Position numbers and translations under genes: made by a program. Positions 45,366-55,042 of a stretch of 64,000 bases of DNA are shown here, one piece after another. Source of the DNA: Exiguobacterium sp. 9-2 (GTDB lineage Bacteria > Bacillota > Bacilli > Exiguobacteriales > Exiguobacteriaceae); contig NZ_CP142850.1 in the NCBI RefSeq assembly GCF_036287235.1, positions 2,063,127 to 2,127,126 of the forward strand, given 5' to 3'. A model generated the notes under the pieces. It worked only from the letters and a program-made list of their open reading frames with translations. It searched no databases and was not told the origin of the DNA. The first letter of the stretch is position 1. Every line of letters starts with the position of its first letter.

Positions 45366-47009
45366 TTATTTTCCTTCGATTGAAGCCCATTTGTATGAGA
45401 AGTCTGCGCCGAAGTTATGCTCGACGACTCCTTTAACGTATGGTTTAACGAGGAATGCGCGTCCACGCTGATAAACAGGTGAGATCGCTGCTGAATCAAG
45501 AAGGATTTTTTCAGCTTCTTGCAATTCAGACCAACGTTTTGCTGCATCTGTTTGTGTTTGTGCATCTTTGATGAGTTTATCGTACTCTTTGTCCGACCAT
45601 TTTCCACGGTTGTATGGTCCGCCTGTAACGAAGAGATCGAGGAACGTCATTGGATCTTGGTAGTCAGGACCCCATCCTGCGAGTGAGAACTGGAAGTCAC
45701 CTTTGTTTTCAAGATCAAGTTTGTTTTTGAATGGTTGTTGCTTGATCGTAACCTTCATACCTGGAAGGTTTTTCTCAAGTTCCCCTTTCAAGAACTCACC
45801 GATTTTTTTCGAATCATCGCTATCATAGTTCAAGAGTTCAAGATCAACCGATTTTTGACCGATTTCTTTGAGACCCTCTTCCCAAAGTTTTTTCGCTTCG
45901 TCGGCATTGAATTCGTTGAATCCAGGATACTTGTCGCGGAAATCTTTTCCGTCAGCATCTTTTGCGAAATCTTTAGGTACGAGATAGTTCGCTGGAAGTG
46001 ATCCGTTTGCGAGGATGACATCCGTGATTCCTTTTTTGTTGTAACCCATGTCGATCGCGCGACGGATTTTTTCGTTATCAAGTGCTTTTACCTTTGTGTT
46101 GAGGTAAAGATAGAAGATTGTTGATTCACCTTTTGTTTTAAACTCTTTATTGTCTTTGTACTGGGCAACGAACTCAGAAGTTAGACCTGTACGATCGATA
46201 TCACCTTTTTCGTACAAGTTGACACCAGTTGCTGTCTCTTTGACGACCTTAACGTTGATCGTTTTAAGTTTAACGGCATCTTTATCCCAGTAGTTATCGT
46301 TTTTGACCATTTTCCAGCCTTGCTCACGTGTCCATTCCGTTAACTTGAATGGTCCATTGTAAAGCGACTTGTCTGCAGTCGAACCAAAGTCTTTTCCGAT
46401 TTTCTTCGATAGTTCTTCTGATTTCGGCATGAATGGTCCGAATCCAGTGAGTCCGAGGAAATAATCTGCAGGTGCTTTTAATTTAACTTCAAGCGTTTTG
46501 TCATCGACCGCTTTAACGCCGACAGCATCACGATCGCCTTTTTTCGTGTTATATTCTTCTGCACCTTTAATGTTGTAGAAGACATATGCATACTGTGAAG
46601 CGTTCTCTGGGTTGAGAACTTCTTTCCATGCATATTCAAAGTCTTTTGCCGTGATTGGTGTACCGTCAGACCATTTCGCATCACGTAATTTGAACGTGTA
46701 TGTTAATTTGTCATCTGAAACCGTGTGACTTTCAGCGATACCTGGAGTCGGTTGCTGCTTGTCATCTAGACGATAAAGACCTTCCATCGTGTTGTTCAAC
46801 ACGTTGAATGAAACTGAGTCTGTAGAAGTCGTCGGGTTGAGTGTCGGGATATCCGAACCTTCGATCAAGTTAAGTGTTTGATCATTTGATTTCTTGCTTG
46901 AACCTGTGTCGCCCGATTTGTCGCCTGAATCCGTTGTCGAACAAGCTGCGAGGAACGCACTTGATACGAGTGCTACCGATGTAGCTAAAGCAAAGCTTTT
47001 CTTCTTCAT
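45366..47009 (-). CDS. Second oligopeptide-binding lipoprotein (OppA paralogue)
   Basis: A 547-residue family 5 solute-binding protein, similar to OppA over its whole length (NTMEGLYRLDDKQQPTPGIAE, WSDGTPITAKDFEYAWKEV). The lipobox is LAAC (Cys23). It is a monocistronic orphan: no permease follows, so it most likely shares OppBCDF and widens its peptide range (inference). The ATG at 47009 follows GGGGGGTC. A CodY-like box lies about 110 bases upstream, consistent with nutrient control. Confidence 0.9.
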   Translation of the reverse strand: MKKKSFALATSVALVSSAFLAACSTTDSGDKSGDTGSSKKSNDQTLNLIEGSDIPTLNPTTSTDSVSFNVLNNTMEGLYRLDDKQQPTPGIAESHTVSDDKLTYTFKLRDAKWSDGTPITAKDFEYAWKEVLNPENASQYAYVFYNIKGAEEYNTKKGDRDAVGVKAVDDKTLEVKLKAPADYFLGLTGFGPFMPKSEELSKKIGKDFGSTADKSLYNGPFKLTEWTREQGWKMVKNDNYWDKDAVKLKTINVKVVKETATGVNLYEKGDIDRTGLTSEFVAQYKDNKEFKTKGESTIFYLYLNTKVKALDNEKIRRAIDMGYNKKGITDVILANGSLPANYLVPKDFAKDADGKDFRDKYPGFNEFNADEAKKLWEEGLKEIGQKSVDLELLNYDSDDSKKIGEFLKGELEKNLPGMKVTIKQQPFKNKLDLENKGDFQFSLAGWGPDYQDPMTFLDLFVTGGPYNRGKWSDKEYDKLIKDAQTQTDAAKRWSELQEAEKILLDSAAISPVYQRGRAFLVKPYVKGVVEHNFGADFSYKWASIEGK

Positions 47010-47118
47010 GTTACGATGACCCCCCTAGGTTTCTAAAAAAATGATACTGTCAGGTTTTTTGACCGAAAAAAAAAGAATTACTATATTCGAATCAAACCCT
47101 TCGTTACAAATAGTTTAC

Positions 47119-47133
47119 AATGTTCTGATAATT
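47119..47133. promoter_or_regulatory. CodY-like box upstream of the second oppA
   Basis: AATGTTCTGATAATT matches AATTTTCWGAAAATT at 13 of 15 positions. Peptide-transport genes are common CodY targets in Bacillus. Confidence 0.5.
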
Positions 47134-47173
47134 TTGCAAACCTTTTATCCGATTTTTCTAAATATTTTTTCAA

Positions 47174-47212
47174 AAAAGACTGGGACCTTAAGAAATAATG
47201 GTCCCAGTTAAG
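47174..47212 (-). terminator. Terminator of the third OppA-like gene
   Basis: On the minus strand AACTGGGACC pairs with GGTCCCAGT and is followed by CTTTTTTG. Confidence 0.82.
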
Positions 47213-47215
47213 TGA

Positions 47216-48772
47216 TTATTTTAAAATTTTCATCGATCGAAGTAGGTATTCCGGTCCATAAATTGGTACTTCAATTCCTTGAATCGTATCAGAAACATAT
47301 AATTTCTCAGTCGTCTGATACAAAGGCACGACGACAGCATCCTGATGGATTAACCGTTCTTCGGCTCGATGATAGAGTGCTTGTTTTCGTTTTATCTCTT
47401 TTTCTTTTCTTGCTTTTTCAACTGTCTGGTCGTATACCTTGGATTGATAATTCACCGAATTTAAAGGATTGTCTGAGACGAACTGATTTAAATAGGCTAG
47501 CGGTCCTGGATAATCTGGCATCCATCCAGTCAAAGTCATCGCATATCGTGATAATTGTTCTTTGTCGATTTTCTCTTCAATCGCGACTGGCTTAAGAATG
47601 ATATCAATCTCAGGTATTTGTTTCTCAAGATAGGTTTCGAGTTGTTCCCCAATCCGTTTTGCTTGTGGATCATCAAAATTAAGCATCTCAATTTGTTGTT
47701 TACTATGTTCTTGTGATTTTTCAGATTTCTCTTGAACGGATTCTGACATCAATACGTTCGTATCCGTGACGACGAATCGATTCGTCGGAATACCTGCATA
47801 CCCTAAAGGAAGTTGAACCGATTCTTTTTCCATCAAGGCGTGAGCAATCCGCTTTCTGAGTGTCGTATCGCGGAACGTGTCATTTTTTTGATTAAAGGCG
47901 ATATAAAAGACACCACTCCGCTTTTTTTGATAGGTCGGTCGTGAAACCTGATCACCTTGTGTTTCGACACTTTCTTGTAATGGAAGGATAGCCGCCTTGC
48001 TTTTCTCATACGAACTCCATTGCGTCTGATGATCGGGAATGATACGGCTTTCTATTTTCGCTACTGTGACAACGTTTTGCTGATGATACTGATCATTTTT
48101 CTTAAGCGTATATCCGCTTTTCGACATTTTTTCTAGTGTAAATGCACCATTTCCAACAAGTTCTTCCCACTTCTTTGATTCCGGTTGTGGATAGAAGACG
48201 GACATCGCAAGTAATTCCTTTAGATTCGAAACCGGCTGATTCAACGTGATGATGAGTTGATTGCGTCCTTTGGCTTTGACTCCTAAACGCTCTGGTTTCA
48301 TTTTTCCATCATTGACGGCGCGTCCATTTTTAAATACTTCAAACAAGAAACCATACGGTGAATTGGTTTGATTAGCAGCGATACGCCGAAAACTATCGAC
48401 GAACTGCTGCGCCGTAATCGGCTGACCATTGGCATCCTTCGTTTCTTTGAGTTGAATCGTATACGTCAATCGATCTTTCGAGACTGACATATCCTGCGCT
48501 AAACCTCGACGGACCGATGTTCCGGAAGTAAAGACATATAAGCCTTCATACAATTGCGCTAAAAGTGTCTGTGAACGACTATCTGTCGCCAGCGCAATAT
48601 CTGACGTTTTCGGAAGCGATGATTCAATCAGTTCGACTTTTGCTGTTTTTGTTTCGTTACTTGTTTTAGTTTCTTGAGACGACGACAGACGATATATGAG
48701 CATTCCACTAAGTGCAATCAGTAAAAATAGGAGCAGTGCCATGATCGATGTCTTTTTTGTGATGTTAGCCAT
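47216..48772 (-). CDS. Divergent OppA-like protein with membrane anchor instead of lipobox
   Basis: A 518-residue family 5 solute-binding protein, clearly related (LLAQLYEGLYVF, TYTIQLKETKDANGQPITAQQFVDSF) but much diverged from its two neighbours. The N-terminus has a single hydrophobic helix at about 10-27 (ALLLFLLIALSGMLIYRL) with no cysteine in or just after it, so it cannot be lipidated in the usual way; it would be held by an uncleaved helix or secreted. A coiled, charged insert is present (EKSEKSQEHSKQQIE). It is a single-gene unit and probably binds peptides; a sensing role is possible. Confidence 0.78.
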   Translation of the reverse strand: MANITKKTSIMALLLFLLIALSGMLIYRLSSSQETKTSNETKTAKVELIESSLPKTSDIALATDSRSQTLLAQLYEGLYVFTSGTSVRRGLAQDMSVSKDRLTYTIQLKETKDANGQPITAQQFVDSFRRIAANQTNSPYGFLFEVFKNGRAVNDGKMKPERLGVKAKGRNQLIITLNQPVSNLKELLAMSVFYPQPESKKWEELVGNGAFTLEKMSKSGYTLKKNDQYHQQNVVTVAKIESRIIPDHQTQWSSYEKSKAAILPLQESVETQGDQVSRPTYQKKRSGVFYIAFNQKNDTFRDTTLRKRIAHALMEKESVQLPLGYAGIPTNRFVVTDTNVLMSESVQEKSEKSQEHSKQQIEMLNFDDPQAKRIGEQLETYLEKQIPEIDIILKPVAIEEKIDKEQLSRYAMTLTGWMPDYPGPLAYLNQFVSDNPLNSVNYQSKVYDQTVEKARKEKEIKRKQALYHRAEERLIHQDAVVVPLYQTTEKLYVSDTIQGIEVPIYGPEYLLRSMKILK

Positions 48773-48828
48773 AAACGACTCCTTTCTGCGTCAAACACGC
48801 ATTTCTTTATTGAATCAGAATTTCATCA

Positions 48829-48868
48829 AAAAAGCGACCCCCTTGATGTTTCAAGGGAGTCGCTTGAG
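48829..48868 (-). terminator. fabHF terminator
   Basis: On the minus strand AAGCGAC-CCCTTGA pairs with TCAAGGG-GTCGCTT, followed by six T. Confidence 0.87.
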
Positions 48869-48869
48869 C

Positions 48870-50108
48870 TTAAGCTTCATACCGTTTGAAGACGAGTGAT
48901 GCGTTGTGTCCACCGAACCCAAGCGAGTTGCTGAGCGCATAAGTCATTTCGACGTGACGTGAACCTTCTGTCACATAGTCGAGATCACAGCCTTCGCTCG
49001 GCTGTTTGAGATGAATCGTCGGGTGAACTGTTTGTTCTTGTAATGATTTAATCGTCGCAATCGCCTCGACGCCACCTGCTCCACCAAGTAAGTGACCGAT
49101 CATCGATTTCGTCGAGTTGACGACGAGTTGTTTCGCTTGTTCACCGAAGACACTGTGGATCGCTTTTGTTTCAAGGATGTCGTTCATTGGTGTACTCGTT
49201 CCATGAGCATTGATGTATCCGACTGCCTCCGGAGTGATGCCCGCATCTTGAATCGCCATCGCCATCGCGCGTGCTCCACCGTCTCCGTCTGGATCCGGAG
49301 CTGTGATGTGGTACGCATCAGCTGTTAATCCATATCCACTGACTTCCGCATAGATTTTTGCACCACGTGCTACTGCATGCTCATATTCTTCAAGAATTAA
49401 GATTCCTGCTCCTTCTCCCATGACGAATCCGTCACGTCCTTCGTCAAATGGACGGCTTGCCGTCTCAGGATCGTGGTTCGTTGACATCGCTTTGTTGGCA
49501 CAAAAACCAGCAAATGCTAAGTTCGTGATCGGAGCTTCCGCACCACCAGCAATCATGACATCCGCGTCACCACGTTCGATGACACGCAGTGCTTCTCCGA
49601 TGGCATTCGTTCCTGAAGCACATGCAGTGACGGAACAGTTATTTGGTCCCTTAGCTCCAGTATAAATCGATACCTGACCGCTTGCCATATTCGGGATCAT
49701 CATTGGAATGAAGAATGGGCTGACACGACGGTGTCCACGTTCAAAGTAGATTTTCGCTTGTTTCTCGATCGTCTCAACGCCACCGATTCCAGATCCGATC
49801 CAGACCCCAGCACGTTCTGCAATTTCTTTAATGTCGATTCCAGCATCTTTTACAGCTTCCAGGCTTGCGACAAGTGAATAATGAACGAAGCGATCCATTT
49901 TCCGTGCTTCTTTCGCCTCAATGAATTCTGTGACATCGAAGTTCTGTAATTCGCCTGTAACCTTCGTTGGATACTCATCGATATCAAGACGCTCCATCGG
50001 ACGAATTCCGTTCGTTCCTTCTTTTAATGCATCCCAGAATGTATTCGCATCATTCCCGATTGGTGTCAATGCCCCGATTCCTGTGACTACAACGCGTTTT
50101 CTCATCAT
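48870..50108 (-). CDS. fabF: 3-oxoacyl-ACP synthase II
   Basis: A 412-residue condensing enzyme with the Cys-His-His triad: Cys163 in TACASG, His in NAHGTST (about 304) and His in MIGHLLG (about 341). It extends acyl-ACP with malonyl-ACP in fatty-acid elongation. The start is the first of two ATGs, ten bases after AGGAGAG, which lies inside the end of fabH. The fabH-fabF pair is the classic Bacillus unit under FapR. Confidence 0.95.
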   Translation of the reverse strand: MMRKRVVVTGIGALTPIGNDANTFWDALKEGTNGIRPMERLDIDEYPTKVTGELQNFDVTEFIEAKEARKMDRFVHYSLVASLEAVKDAGIDIKEIAERAGVWIGSGIGGVETIEKQAKIYFERGHRRVSPFFIPMMIPNMASGQVSIYTGAKGPNNCSVTACASGTNAIGEALRVIERGDADVMIAGGAEAPITNLAFAGFCANKAMSTNHDPETASRPFDEGRDGFVMGEGAGILILEEYEHAVARGAKIYAEVSGYGLTADAYHITAPDPDGDGGARAMAMAIQDAGITPEAVGYINAHGTSTPMNDILETKAIHSVFGEQAKQLVVNSTKSMIGHLLGGAGGVEAIATIKSLQEQTVHPTIHLKQPSEGCDLDYVTEGSRHVEMTYALSNSLGFGGHNASLVFKRYEA

Positions 50109-50109
50109 C

Positions 50110-51054
50110 TTATGTGTTCTCTCCTTTAGTCCAAGTAATATATGCTGCTCCCCAAGTCAATCCGGCACCGAAGCCAGCAAGTACAAGTTTCGTACCTAGT
50201 GTCAGACGACCTTGCTTACGTGCTTCTTCGAGTGCGAGTGGAATCGAAGCAGCAGATGTATTCGCATGCTCATCGATCGTAACGATGACCTTTTCTTGCG
50301 GAATATGCAGTCGTTCACACGCTGCATCGATGATGCGTAGGTTCGCCTGATGCGGAATCAAGATATCGACATCTTCAAGCGTGCTGTCTGCTTTTTGAAT
50401 GACCTTCTCAACGATTTCCGGTAATTTACGAACAGCGAACTTAAAGACTTCGCGACCGTTCATCTCGATTGGTCCATCGATATCTTTAAACAACAGATGG
50501 GCTCCACGTCCGTCTGTTCCGAGTTCAAAAGCATTTAATCCATCTTGCTCAGTTTGGCCGATGACGACCGCTCCTGCACCATCCCCGAATAAAATCGCTG
50601 TCGACCGGTCTGACCAGTCAACGATACTCGACATTTTTTCGGCACCGATGACAAGTGCATGTTTTCCTTCGACTGTTGATAACATGCTTGCAGCTGTTTG
50701 TAATGCGAAAATGAATCCACTACAGGCCGCACTGATATCAAAAGCGGTCGCCCCTCGTGCTCCGAGGCGCTCTTGGACGATACAGGCTGTAGAAGGGAAC
50801 GCACGTCCTGTTGCCGTTCCGACAACGATCAAACCGATGTCCTCTACTGTCAATCCAGCATCATCGAGTGCCTTCTGAGCCGCTTCCGTCGCTAAGTCTG
50901 TTACATCCACATCATCGGCTGCAATTCGTCGTGCCCCGATTCCTGTTCGTGTCCGAATCCATTCATCACTTGTGTCGAGCGTCGTTGCTAGCTCATCATT
51001 CGTTACGCGACGTGATGGCAAAGACGTTCCTAATCCTACAATCCCGATCTTCAT
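50110..51054 (-). CDS. fabH: 3-oxoacyl-ACP synthase III
   Basis: A 314-residue initiating condensing enzyme with Cys111 in the ISAACSGF block and conserved His and Asn in IPHQANLRI and [11 protein letters not shown]. It condenses an acyl-CoA primer with malonyl-ACP and sets the proportion of branched fatty acids in Bacillales. The ATG at 51054 follows AAAGGGG. It is the first gene of the fabHF operon; its promoter overlaps a FapR box. Confidence 0.96.
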   Translation of the reverse strand: MKIGIVGLGTSLPSRRVTNDELATTLDTSDEWIRTRTGIGARRIAADDVDVTDLATEAAQKALDDAGLTVEDIGLIVVGTATGRAFPSTACIVQERLGARGATAFDISAACSGFIFALQTAASMLSTVEGKHALVIGAEKMSSIVDWSDRSTAILFGDGAGAVVIGQTEQDGLNAFELGTDGRGAHLLFKDIDGPIEMNGREVFKFAVRKLPEIVEKVIQKADSTLEDVDILIPHQANLRIIDAACERLHIPQEKVIVTIDEHANTSAASIPLALEEARKQGRLTLGTKLVLAGFGAGLTWGAAYITWTKGENT

Positions 51055-51073
51055 AAGGCATCCCCTTTTGTTA

Positions 51074-51090
51074 TTAGTATCTGGTACTAA
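51074..51090. promoter_or_regulatory. FapR operator of fabHF
   Basis: TTAGTATCTGGTACTAA matches the FapR palindrome with one mismatch and overlaps the -10 of the promoter. Confidence 0.82.
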
Positions 51091-51117
51091 TATAAAGCGT
51101 TAATTTGCTTTTGTCAA
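51089..51117 (-). promoter_or_regulatory. fabHF promoter
   Basis: On the minus strand TTGACA (51117-51112), a 17-base spacer and TATATT (51094-51089). Confidence 0.75.
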
Positions 51118-51118
51118 A

Positions 51119-51157
51119 GAAAAAAGGAAGAGCAAGGTCTCCCGTGCCCTTCCTTCT
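51119..51157 (-). terminator. mtnN terminator
   Basis: On the minus strand GGAAGGGCA pairs with GCTCTTCC and is followed by six T. It closes the long alaS-to-mtnN gene run. Confidence 0.7.
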
Positions 51158-51160
51158 ACC

Positions 51161-51859
51161 TCATTCTGCTAACGTCCGAACGACTTCCATGACCATTTTA
51201 GCGGAATTGATTGACGCAATCTCGAGGAATTCATCAAACGAGAGTGACGCTTCTTCATTAGCGCTATCTGAAATCGAACGTGTCACGACGAACGGAACAC
51301 CAAACTGATGACAGACTTGTGCGATTGGCGCAGCTTCCATCTCGACGGCTGCGACTTCTGGGAAGTGCGCCTTAATTTGAGCAGAACGCTCTGAATCATG
51401 GATGAATGAGTCACCTGTCGCGATCAATCCATGAACCACACGAATTGCATCCATCCGCTCGATGACAGCTTCTGCTGTTGCTACGAGCTTTGGATTTGCT
51501 TGGTAGGCAGCTGGCATTCCAGGTACCTGACCATATTCGTAACCAAACGCTGTCACGTCTACGTCATGGTGACGTACTTCTGTTGAGACGACGACATCCC
51601 CAACCGTTAAGCCTTCTTTAAATCCGCCTGCTGAGCCGGTATTGATGACAGCAGTTGGTTTGTAGTGGTCAAGCAATAATGTCGTACCGATCGCAGCGTT
51701 CACTTTCCCGATTCCTGACTTCAAAATGACGACAGGAACGCTATTCAAGAGTCCTTCATAAAAATGATAGTTTGCAATGACTGTATCTTTACGTTCTGAC
51801 AACTCGTTGCGCAATAAGTTGACTTCCTCTTCCATTGCGCCGATGATTGCGATTGGCAT
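51161..51859 (-). CDS. mtnN: 5'-methylthioadenosine/S-adenosylhomocysteine nucleosidase
   Basis: A 232-residue nucleosidase beginning [16 protein letters not shown], with the catalytic Glu12-type residue, [10 protein letters not shown], and the purine-site [13 protein letters not shown] and RSISDSAN blocks. It cleaves adenine from methylthioadenosine and S-adenosylhomocysteine for methionine salvage and the activated-methyl cycle. I start at ATG 51859, eight bases after GGAGG; a longer frame exists. It follows greA with a weak hairpin between them. Confidence 0.95.
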   Translation of the reverse strand: MPIAIIGAMEEEVNLLRNELSERKDTVIANYHFYEGLLNSVPVVILKSGIGKVNAAIGTTLLLDHYKPTAVINTGSAGGFKEGLTVGDVVVSTEVRHHDVDVTAFGYEYGQVPGMPAAYQANPKLVATAEAVIERMDAIRVVHGLIATGDSFIHDSERSAQIKAHFPEVAAVEMEAAPIAQVCHQFGVPFVVTRSISDSANEEASLSFDEFLEIASINSAKMVMEVVRTLAE

Positions 51860-51882
51860 GGTCCATTCCTCCATCAAACAGA

Positions 51883-51901
51883 AAGCCGGATTGCTCCGGC
51901 T
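51883..51901 (-). terminator. Weak hairpin between greA and mtnN
   Basis: AGCCGGA and TCCGGCT form a 7-bp stem with a 4-base loop. On the minus strand it is followed by TTCTGTTT, so termination would be partial. Confidence 0.45.
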
Positions 51902-51911
51902 CCTGTGTTCT

Positions 51912-52385
51912 TTATTTGATCGATGTAATTTTTACTGCGTATTCGCCGCCTGGTGCTGGTACAGAGACTTGATCTCCGACTTGGTGCCCCATTAAACTTT
52001 TTGCGATTGGTGATTCGTTCGAAATTTTACCCGTGAACGGATCTGCTTCGGCACTACCAACGATCGTATACGTATCTTCTTCGTTGTCTTCGACACTCAA
52101 GAAAGTGACTGTCGTTCCGATACCGACGACTGAGATATCCTTCTCTTCTTCCGAGATGATGGCAACGTTGCGAAGCATCTCTTCCAGTTGAGCAATCCGG
52201 CCTTCGACCATTGCTTGCTCTTCTTTTGCTGAATCATACTCTGCGTTCTCTGAAAGGTCACCGAACGAACGGGCAATCTTGATGTTCTCGACGACTTCTT
52301 TCCGGCGGACTGACTTCAATTCATTCAATTCATTTTCAATGTTCGCTTTACCTTCAAGCGTCATGTAGTATTGCTTTTCTGCCAT
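51912..52385 (-). CDS. greA: Transcription elongation factor GreA
   Basis: A 157-residue GreA: an N-terminal antiparallel coiled coil (about 1-75, with [39 protein letters not shown] acidic tip) and a C-terminal FKBP-like domain with [17 protein letters not shown]. It stimulates transcript cleavage in stalled RNA polymerase. I start at ATG 52385, ten bases after AAGGAG; the GTG at 52394 is too close. Position after udk is conserved with Bacillus. Confidence 0.96.
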   Translation of the reverse strand: MAEKQYYMTLEGKANIENELNELKSVRRKEVVENIKIARSFGDLSENAEYDSAKEEQAMVEGRIAQLEEMLRNVAIISEEEKDISVVGIGTTVTFLSVEDNEEDTYTIVGSAEADPFTGKISNESPIAKSLMGHQVGDQVSVPAPGGEYAVKITSIK

Positions 52386-52441
52386 TTTTGTCACGCTCCT
52401 TTTTATTCCACTAGTATAGTATATTCACATCTTTTTTGGAA

Positions 52442-53089
52442 TCAATATCCTCTTTGATCAAGTGCCGAACGATAATCAAGGATCGCTCGGATTTTCGTTA
52501 CGAGTAAATCGATTGCCACGTGGTTTTCGCCGCCCTCTGGTACGATGATATCCGCATAACGTTTTGTCGGTTCACAGAACTGCAGATGCATCGGACGGAC
52601 GACATTCGTGTACTGCTCAACGACAGAATCAATTGAACGCCCACGTTCGTTGATATCACGTTGCATCCGACGAAGAATGCGAACGTCCGCATCCGTATCG
52701 ACGAACACCTTAATATCCATTAGTTCCCGTAACCGTTCGTCTTCAAGCGCTAAAATTCCTTCTACGATGATGACATCACGTGGTTCGAGACGAATCGTTT
52801 CTTGAGCACGTGTATGTGCGACATAATCATATACCGGTTTTTCAACGGCAATGTTTTCGCGGAGCGCTTGAATGTGTTCAATCAAAAGACCATTATCGAA
52901 AGCAAATGGATGATCATAGTTTGTCTGATATCGCTCTTCCATTGATAATTCACTTTGGTCTTTATAGTATGCGTCCTGTTCAATCATGACGATTGATTCG
53001 CTTGGGAACGCATCGACAAGTGAACGTGCCACCGTCGTCTTCCCTGAACCCGTTCCGCCCGCTACGCCTATTACTACCGGTTTTTGCAT
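52442..53089 (-). CDS. udk: Uridine kinase
   Basis: A 215-residue nucleoside kinase with the P-loop GGTGSGKT at 11-18, the substrate block YDHPFAFDN and [12 protein letters not shown] in the lid. It phosphorylates uridine and cytidine for pyrimidine salvage. I start at ATG 53089 after GGAGGAACG; the frame is open to 53167 but that part overlaps the preceding methyltransferase gene in another frame. It lies between trmR and greA as in Bacillus. Confidence 0.95.
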   Translation of the reverse strand: MQKPVVIGVAGGTGSGKTTVARSLVDAFPSESIVMIEQDAYYKDQSELSMEERYQTNYDHPFAFDNGLLIEHIQALRENIAVEKPVYDYVAHTRAQETIRLEPRDVIIVEGILALEDERLRELMDIKVFVDTDADVRILRRMQRDINERGRSIDSVVEQYTNVVRPMHLQFCEPTKRYADIIVPEGGENHVAIDLLVTKIRAILDYRSALDQRGY

Positions 53090-53105
53090 GTCATTCGTTC
53101 CTCCA

Positions 53106-53744
53106 TCATTTCGACTTTTTCCGACTGACGGATACACCGTCACCGAGCGGAAAAATCGTCGTATCATATTGTTCTTGTTCCATCATCCAGACCGTGAATT
53201 CTTTGACGAGACGCACGAGCCGACGTCTTCTTCGATCGAACGTCTTCGGGTCAGGCTCAAGGACATCTCCGTGTAAGAAGAGATTGTCCGTATAAAGCAC
53301 GCCACCCTCTGGAATGAGTCGCCCATATCCCGCAAAGAATTTTTTATACTGTCCTTTAGCTGCATCGATGAAGACTGCATCAAACTGGTCTTCAAGCGTT
53401 TCGGCTAATTCTACTGCATCACCAAAAATGATGTCAATCCGATCCGCCACATCTGACCGGGCGATGAAGGTTTTTGCTTCTTCATACCGCTTTGCATTCC
53501 GTTCGATTGTCGTAATACGCGCATCCGGTAACGCGCGTGCCATCCGGATCGCACTATAACCAATTGCTGTTCCGACTTCTAAAATACGCTTCGGTTGCTG
53601 TAATCGCAGGAGCGACAACAAGACTTCGGAACCGGTCAACTCGATGATCGGTATATGATGTTCTTCCGCATAACGCTCCATTTCTTCTAGTAGGGCATCA
53701 CGAGGATGAATCATCGATTCGACATAGGTCGTGAAATCCTTCAC
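53106..53744 (-). CDS. trmR: O-methyltransferase TrmR (YrrM-like)
   Basis: A 212-residue SAM-dependent methyltransferase: SAM motif [16 protein letters not shown] (about 56-71), [10 protein letters not shown], and [16 protein letters not shown] with metal-binding Asp. It belongs to the YrrM group, which in B. subtilis methylates 5-hydroxyuridine at the wobble base of tRNA. Start is GTG 53744, eight bases after GGGAG; GTG 53753 overlaps the ribosome site. The peptidase U32 genes that follow yrrM in B. subtilis (yrrN, yrrO) are absent here. Confidence 0.85.
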   Translation of the reverse strand: MKDFTTYVESMIHPRDALLEEMERYAEEHHIPIIELTGSEVLLSLLRLQQPKRILEVGTAIGYSAIRMARALPDARITTIERNAKRYEEAKTFIARSDVADRIDIIFGDAVELAETLEDQFDAVFIDAAKGQYKKFFAGYGRLIPEGGVLYTDNLFLHGDVLEPDPKTFDRRRRRLVRLVKEFTVWMMEQEQYDTTIFPLGDGVSVSRKKSK

Positions 53745-53815
53745 GCCATTCACTCCCTCTTCCGCATAAACAGGTTGACTTGAAGCGTCATTTCCGCTTC
53801 AACCCAACCCGTTGC

Positions 53816-54964
53816 TCATTGCTCTTTACTCGCTTCGTATTCCACCCATTCCGGTTTATACTTAACGACGTTTCGTTGATGTTCTTCATATGTCTCTTCG
53901 TAAAGAATCTGTCCTCGTGGATGTGTATCACTTGGTGGACGGGCGAAGAAATAGACATATTTTGTTTTATTCGGGTTCAAGACAGCTAATACGGAATCCT
54001 TACTGACCGTTGAAATCGGACCAATCGGAATTCCTTCGTACTTATACGTATTGTACTTCGAGTTATTCTCAAGATCCTTCAGCGTCGTCAATGCCGTATT
54101 CTCGCCTGTGCCATACCAAACCGTCGGGTCCGACTGAAGTTTCATGCCATCATCTAAACGGTTTTTGAAGACGCCTGCGATTTCACGACGATCCTTCGGT
54201 GTCGCGGCTTCACGCTCGACCATTGAACCGAGACTGAGCACTTCATGGAAGGTCATGCCTGACTTTCGAATGGCATCCTCATTTTCATCGTAGACTTTTT
54301 CTGTCTCGTCGAGCATCGTCTCGACGATTTGATCAATGCTTTTTCCTTTATCGAACTCATACGTTGCTGGGAAGAGATATCCTTCAAGTGCGTACAAGAC
54401 GCCATTCTTCTTCACTTCATCCGTCAACATCGGATATTTTTCAATCATGGCATCGATGAACATCGCATCCGTCAATTCTTTACGAATCGTCTCTTCTTTG
54501 AACTTCGTCGCTTTCGCGATTAAATCAATTTGACGATCCATCGTGATGCCTTCAGGTAACGTGATTTTCACATCCGCTGCCTTCATGACCGTTCCCGTTT
54601 TCAATTCATTGATGATTTCATCCGGGGACATGGCTTGTGACAGGGTATATGTACCCGCCTGGAATGACGATTCATTCTTATAACGGACGTAATAACGGAA
54701 AATCGTCTCGTTTGCAATCAAATCTTTTTCCTTTAGTAAGGAAGCGATCGTACTCGTTCCTGCGCCTAAAGGAATTTCGACTTTGACAGATTTCGTCGCT
54801 GCTTCATCGACCGGTTCAAGCGCATTTTTCAAAAAGACATAGATGACCGCACTGGTAACTAGAAAAATCGTCAACAATACAGAAAGGATGATCAGCGTGA
54901 TCCGGCGTGATGTCCGGCGTCGCCTTTTTTCGATTTCAGAATTTTGCTTCCATTCGTTCTCCAT
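53816..54964 (-). CDS. mltG: Endolytic murein transglycosylase MltG
   Basis: A 382-residue membrane-anchored enzyme. A basic cytosolic tail (RRRRTSRR) precedes one membrane helix at about 24-48, a LysM-like part, and the YceG domain with the catalytic Glu in SLGSMVEREAATPKDRREIAGV. It cuts nascent glycan strands and influences their length. The ATG at 54964 follows GAAGGAGG. Homologue of yrrL, at the conserved position between DUF1292 and trmR. Confidence 0.93.
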   Translation of the reverse strand: MENEWKQNSEIEKRRRRTSRRITLIILSVLLTIFLVTSAVIYVFLKNALEPVDEAATKSVKVEIPLGAGTSTIASLLKEKDLIANETIFRYYVRYKNESSFQAGTYTLSQAMSPDEIINELKTGTVMKAADVKITLPEGITMDRQIDLIAKATKFKEETIRKELTDAMFIDAMIEKYPMLTDEVKKNGVLYALEGYLFPATYEFDKGKSIDQIVETMLDETEKVYDENEDAIRKSGMTFHEVLSLGSMVEREAATPKDRREIAGVFKNRLDDGMKLQSDPTVWYGTGENTALTTLKDLENNSKYNTYKYEGIPIGPISTVSKDSVLAVLNPNKTKYVYFFARPPSDTHPRGQILYEETYEEHQRNVVKYKPEWVEYEASKEQ

Positions 54965-54984
54965 CGGTTCCTCCTTCTTCTCTT

Positions 54985-55032
54985 AAAACAAGGTGACACC
55001 GTAAGAGAAAGTCTCTTACGACGTCACCTGTC
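54985..55032 (-). terminator. Terminator between the DUF1292 pair and mltG
   Basis: On the minus strand AGGTGAC, CGTAAGAGA pair with TCTCTTACG, GTCACCT, followed by TGTTTT. It may split the operon, leaving mltG on its own promoter or on read-through. Confidence 0.75.
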
Positions 55033-55042
55033 ATGAGTCGGG

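Noticed and set aside
50399-50878. 159-codon plus-strand open frame opposite fabH
   Set aside because: It is a shadow of the fabH codons; no ribosome site and a composition typical of antisense reading.
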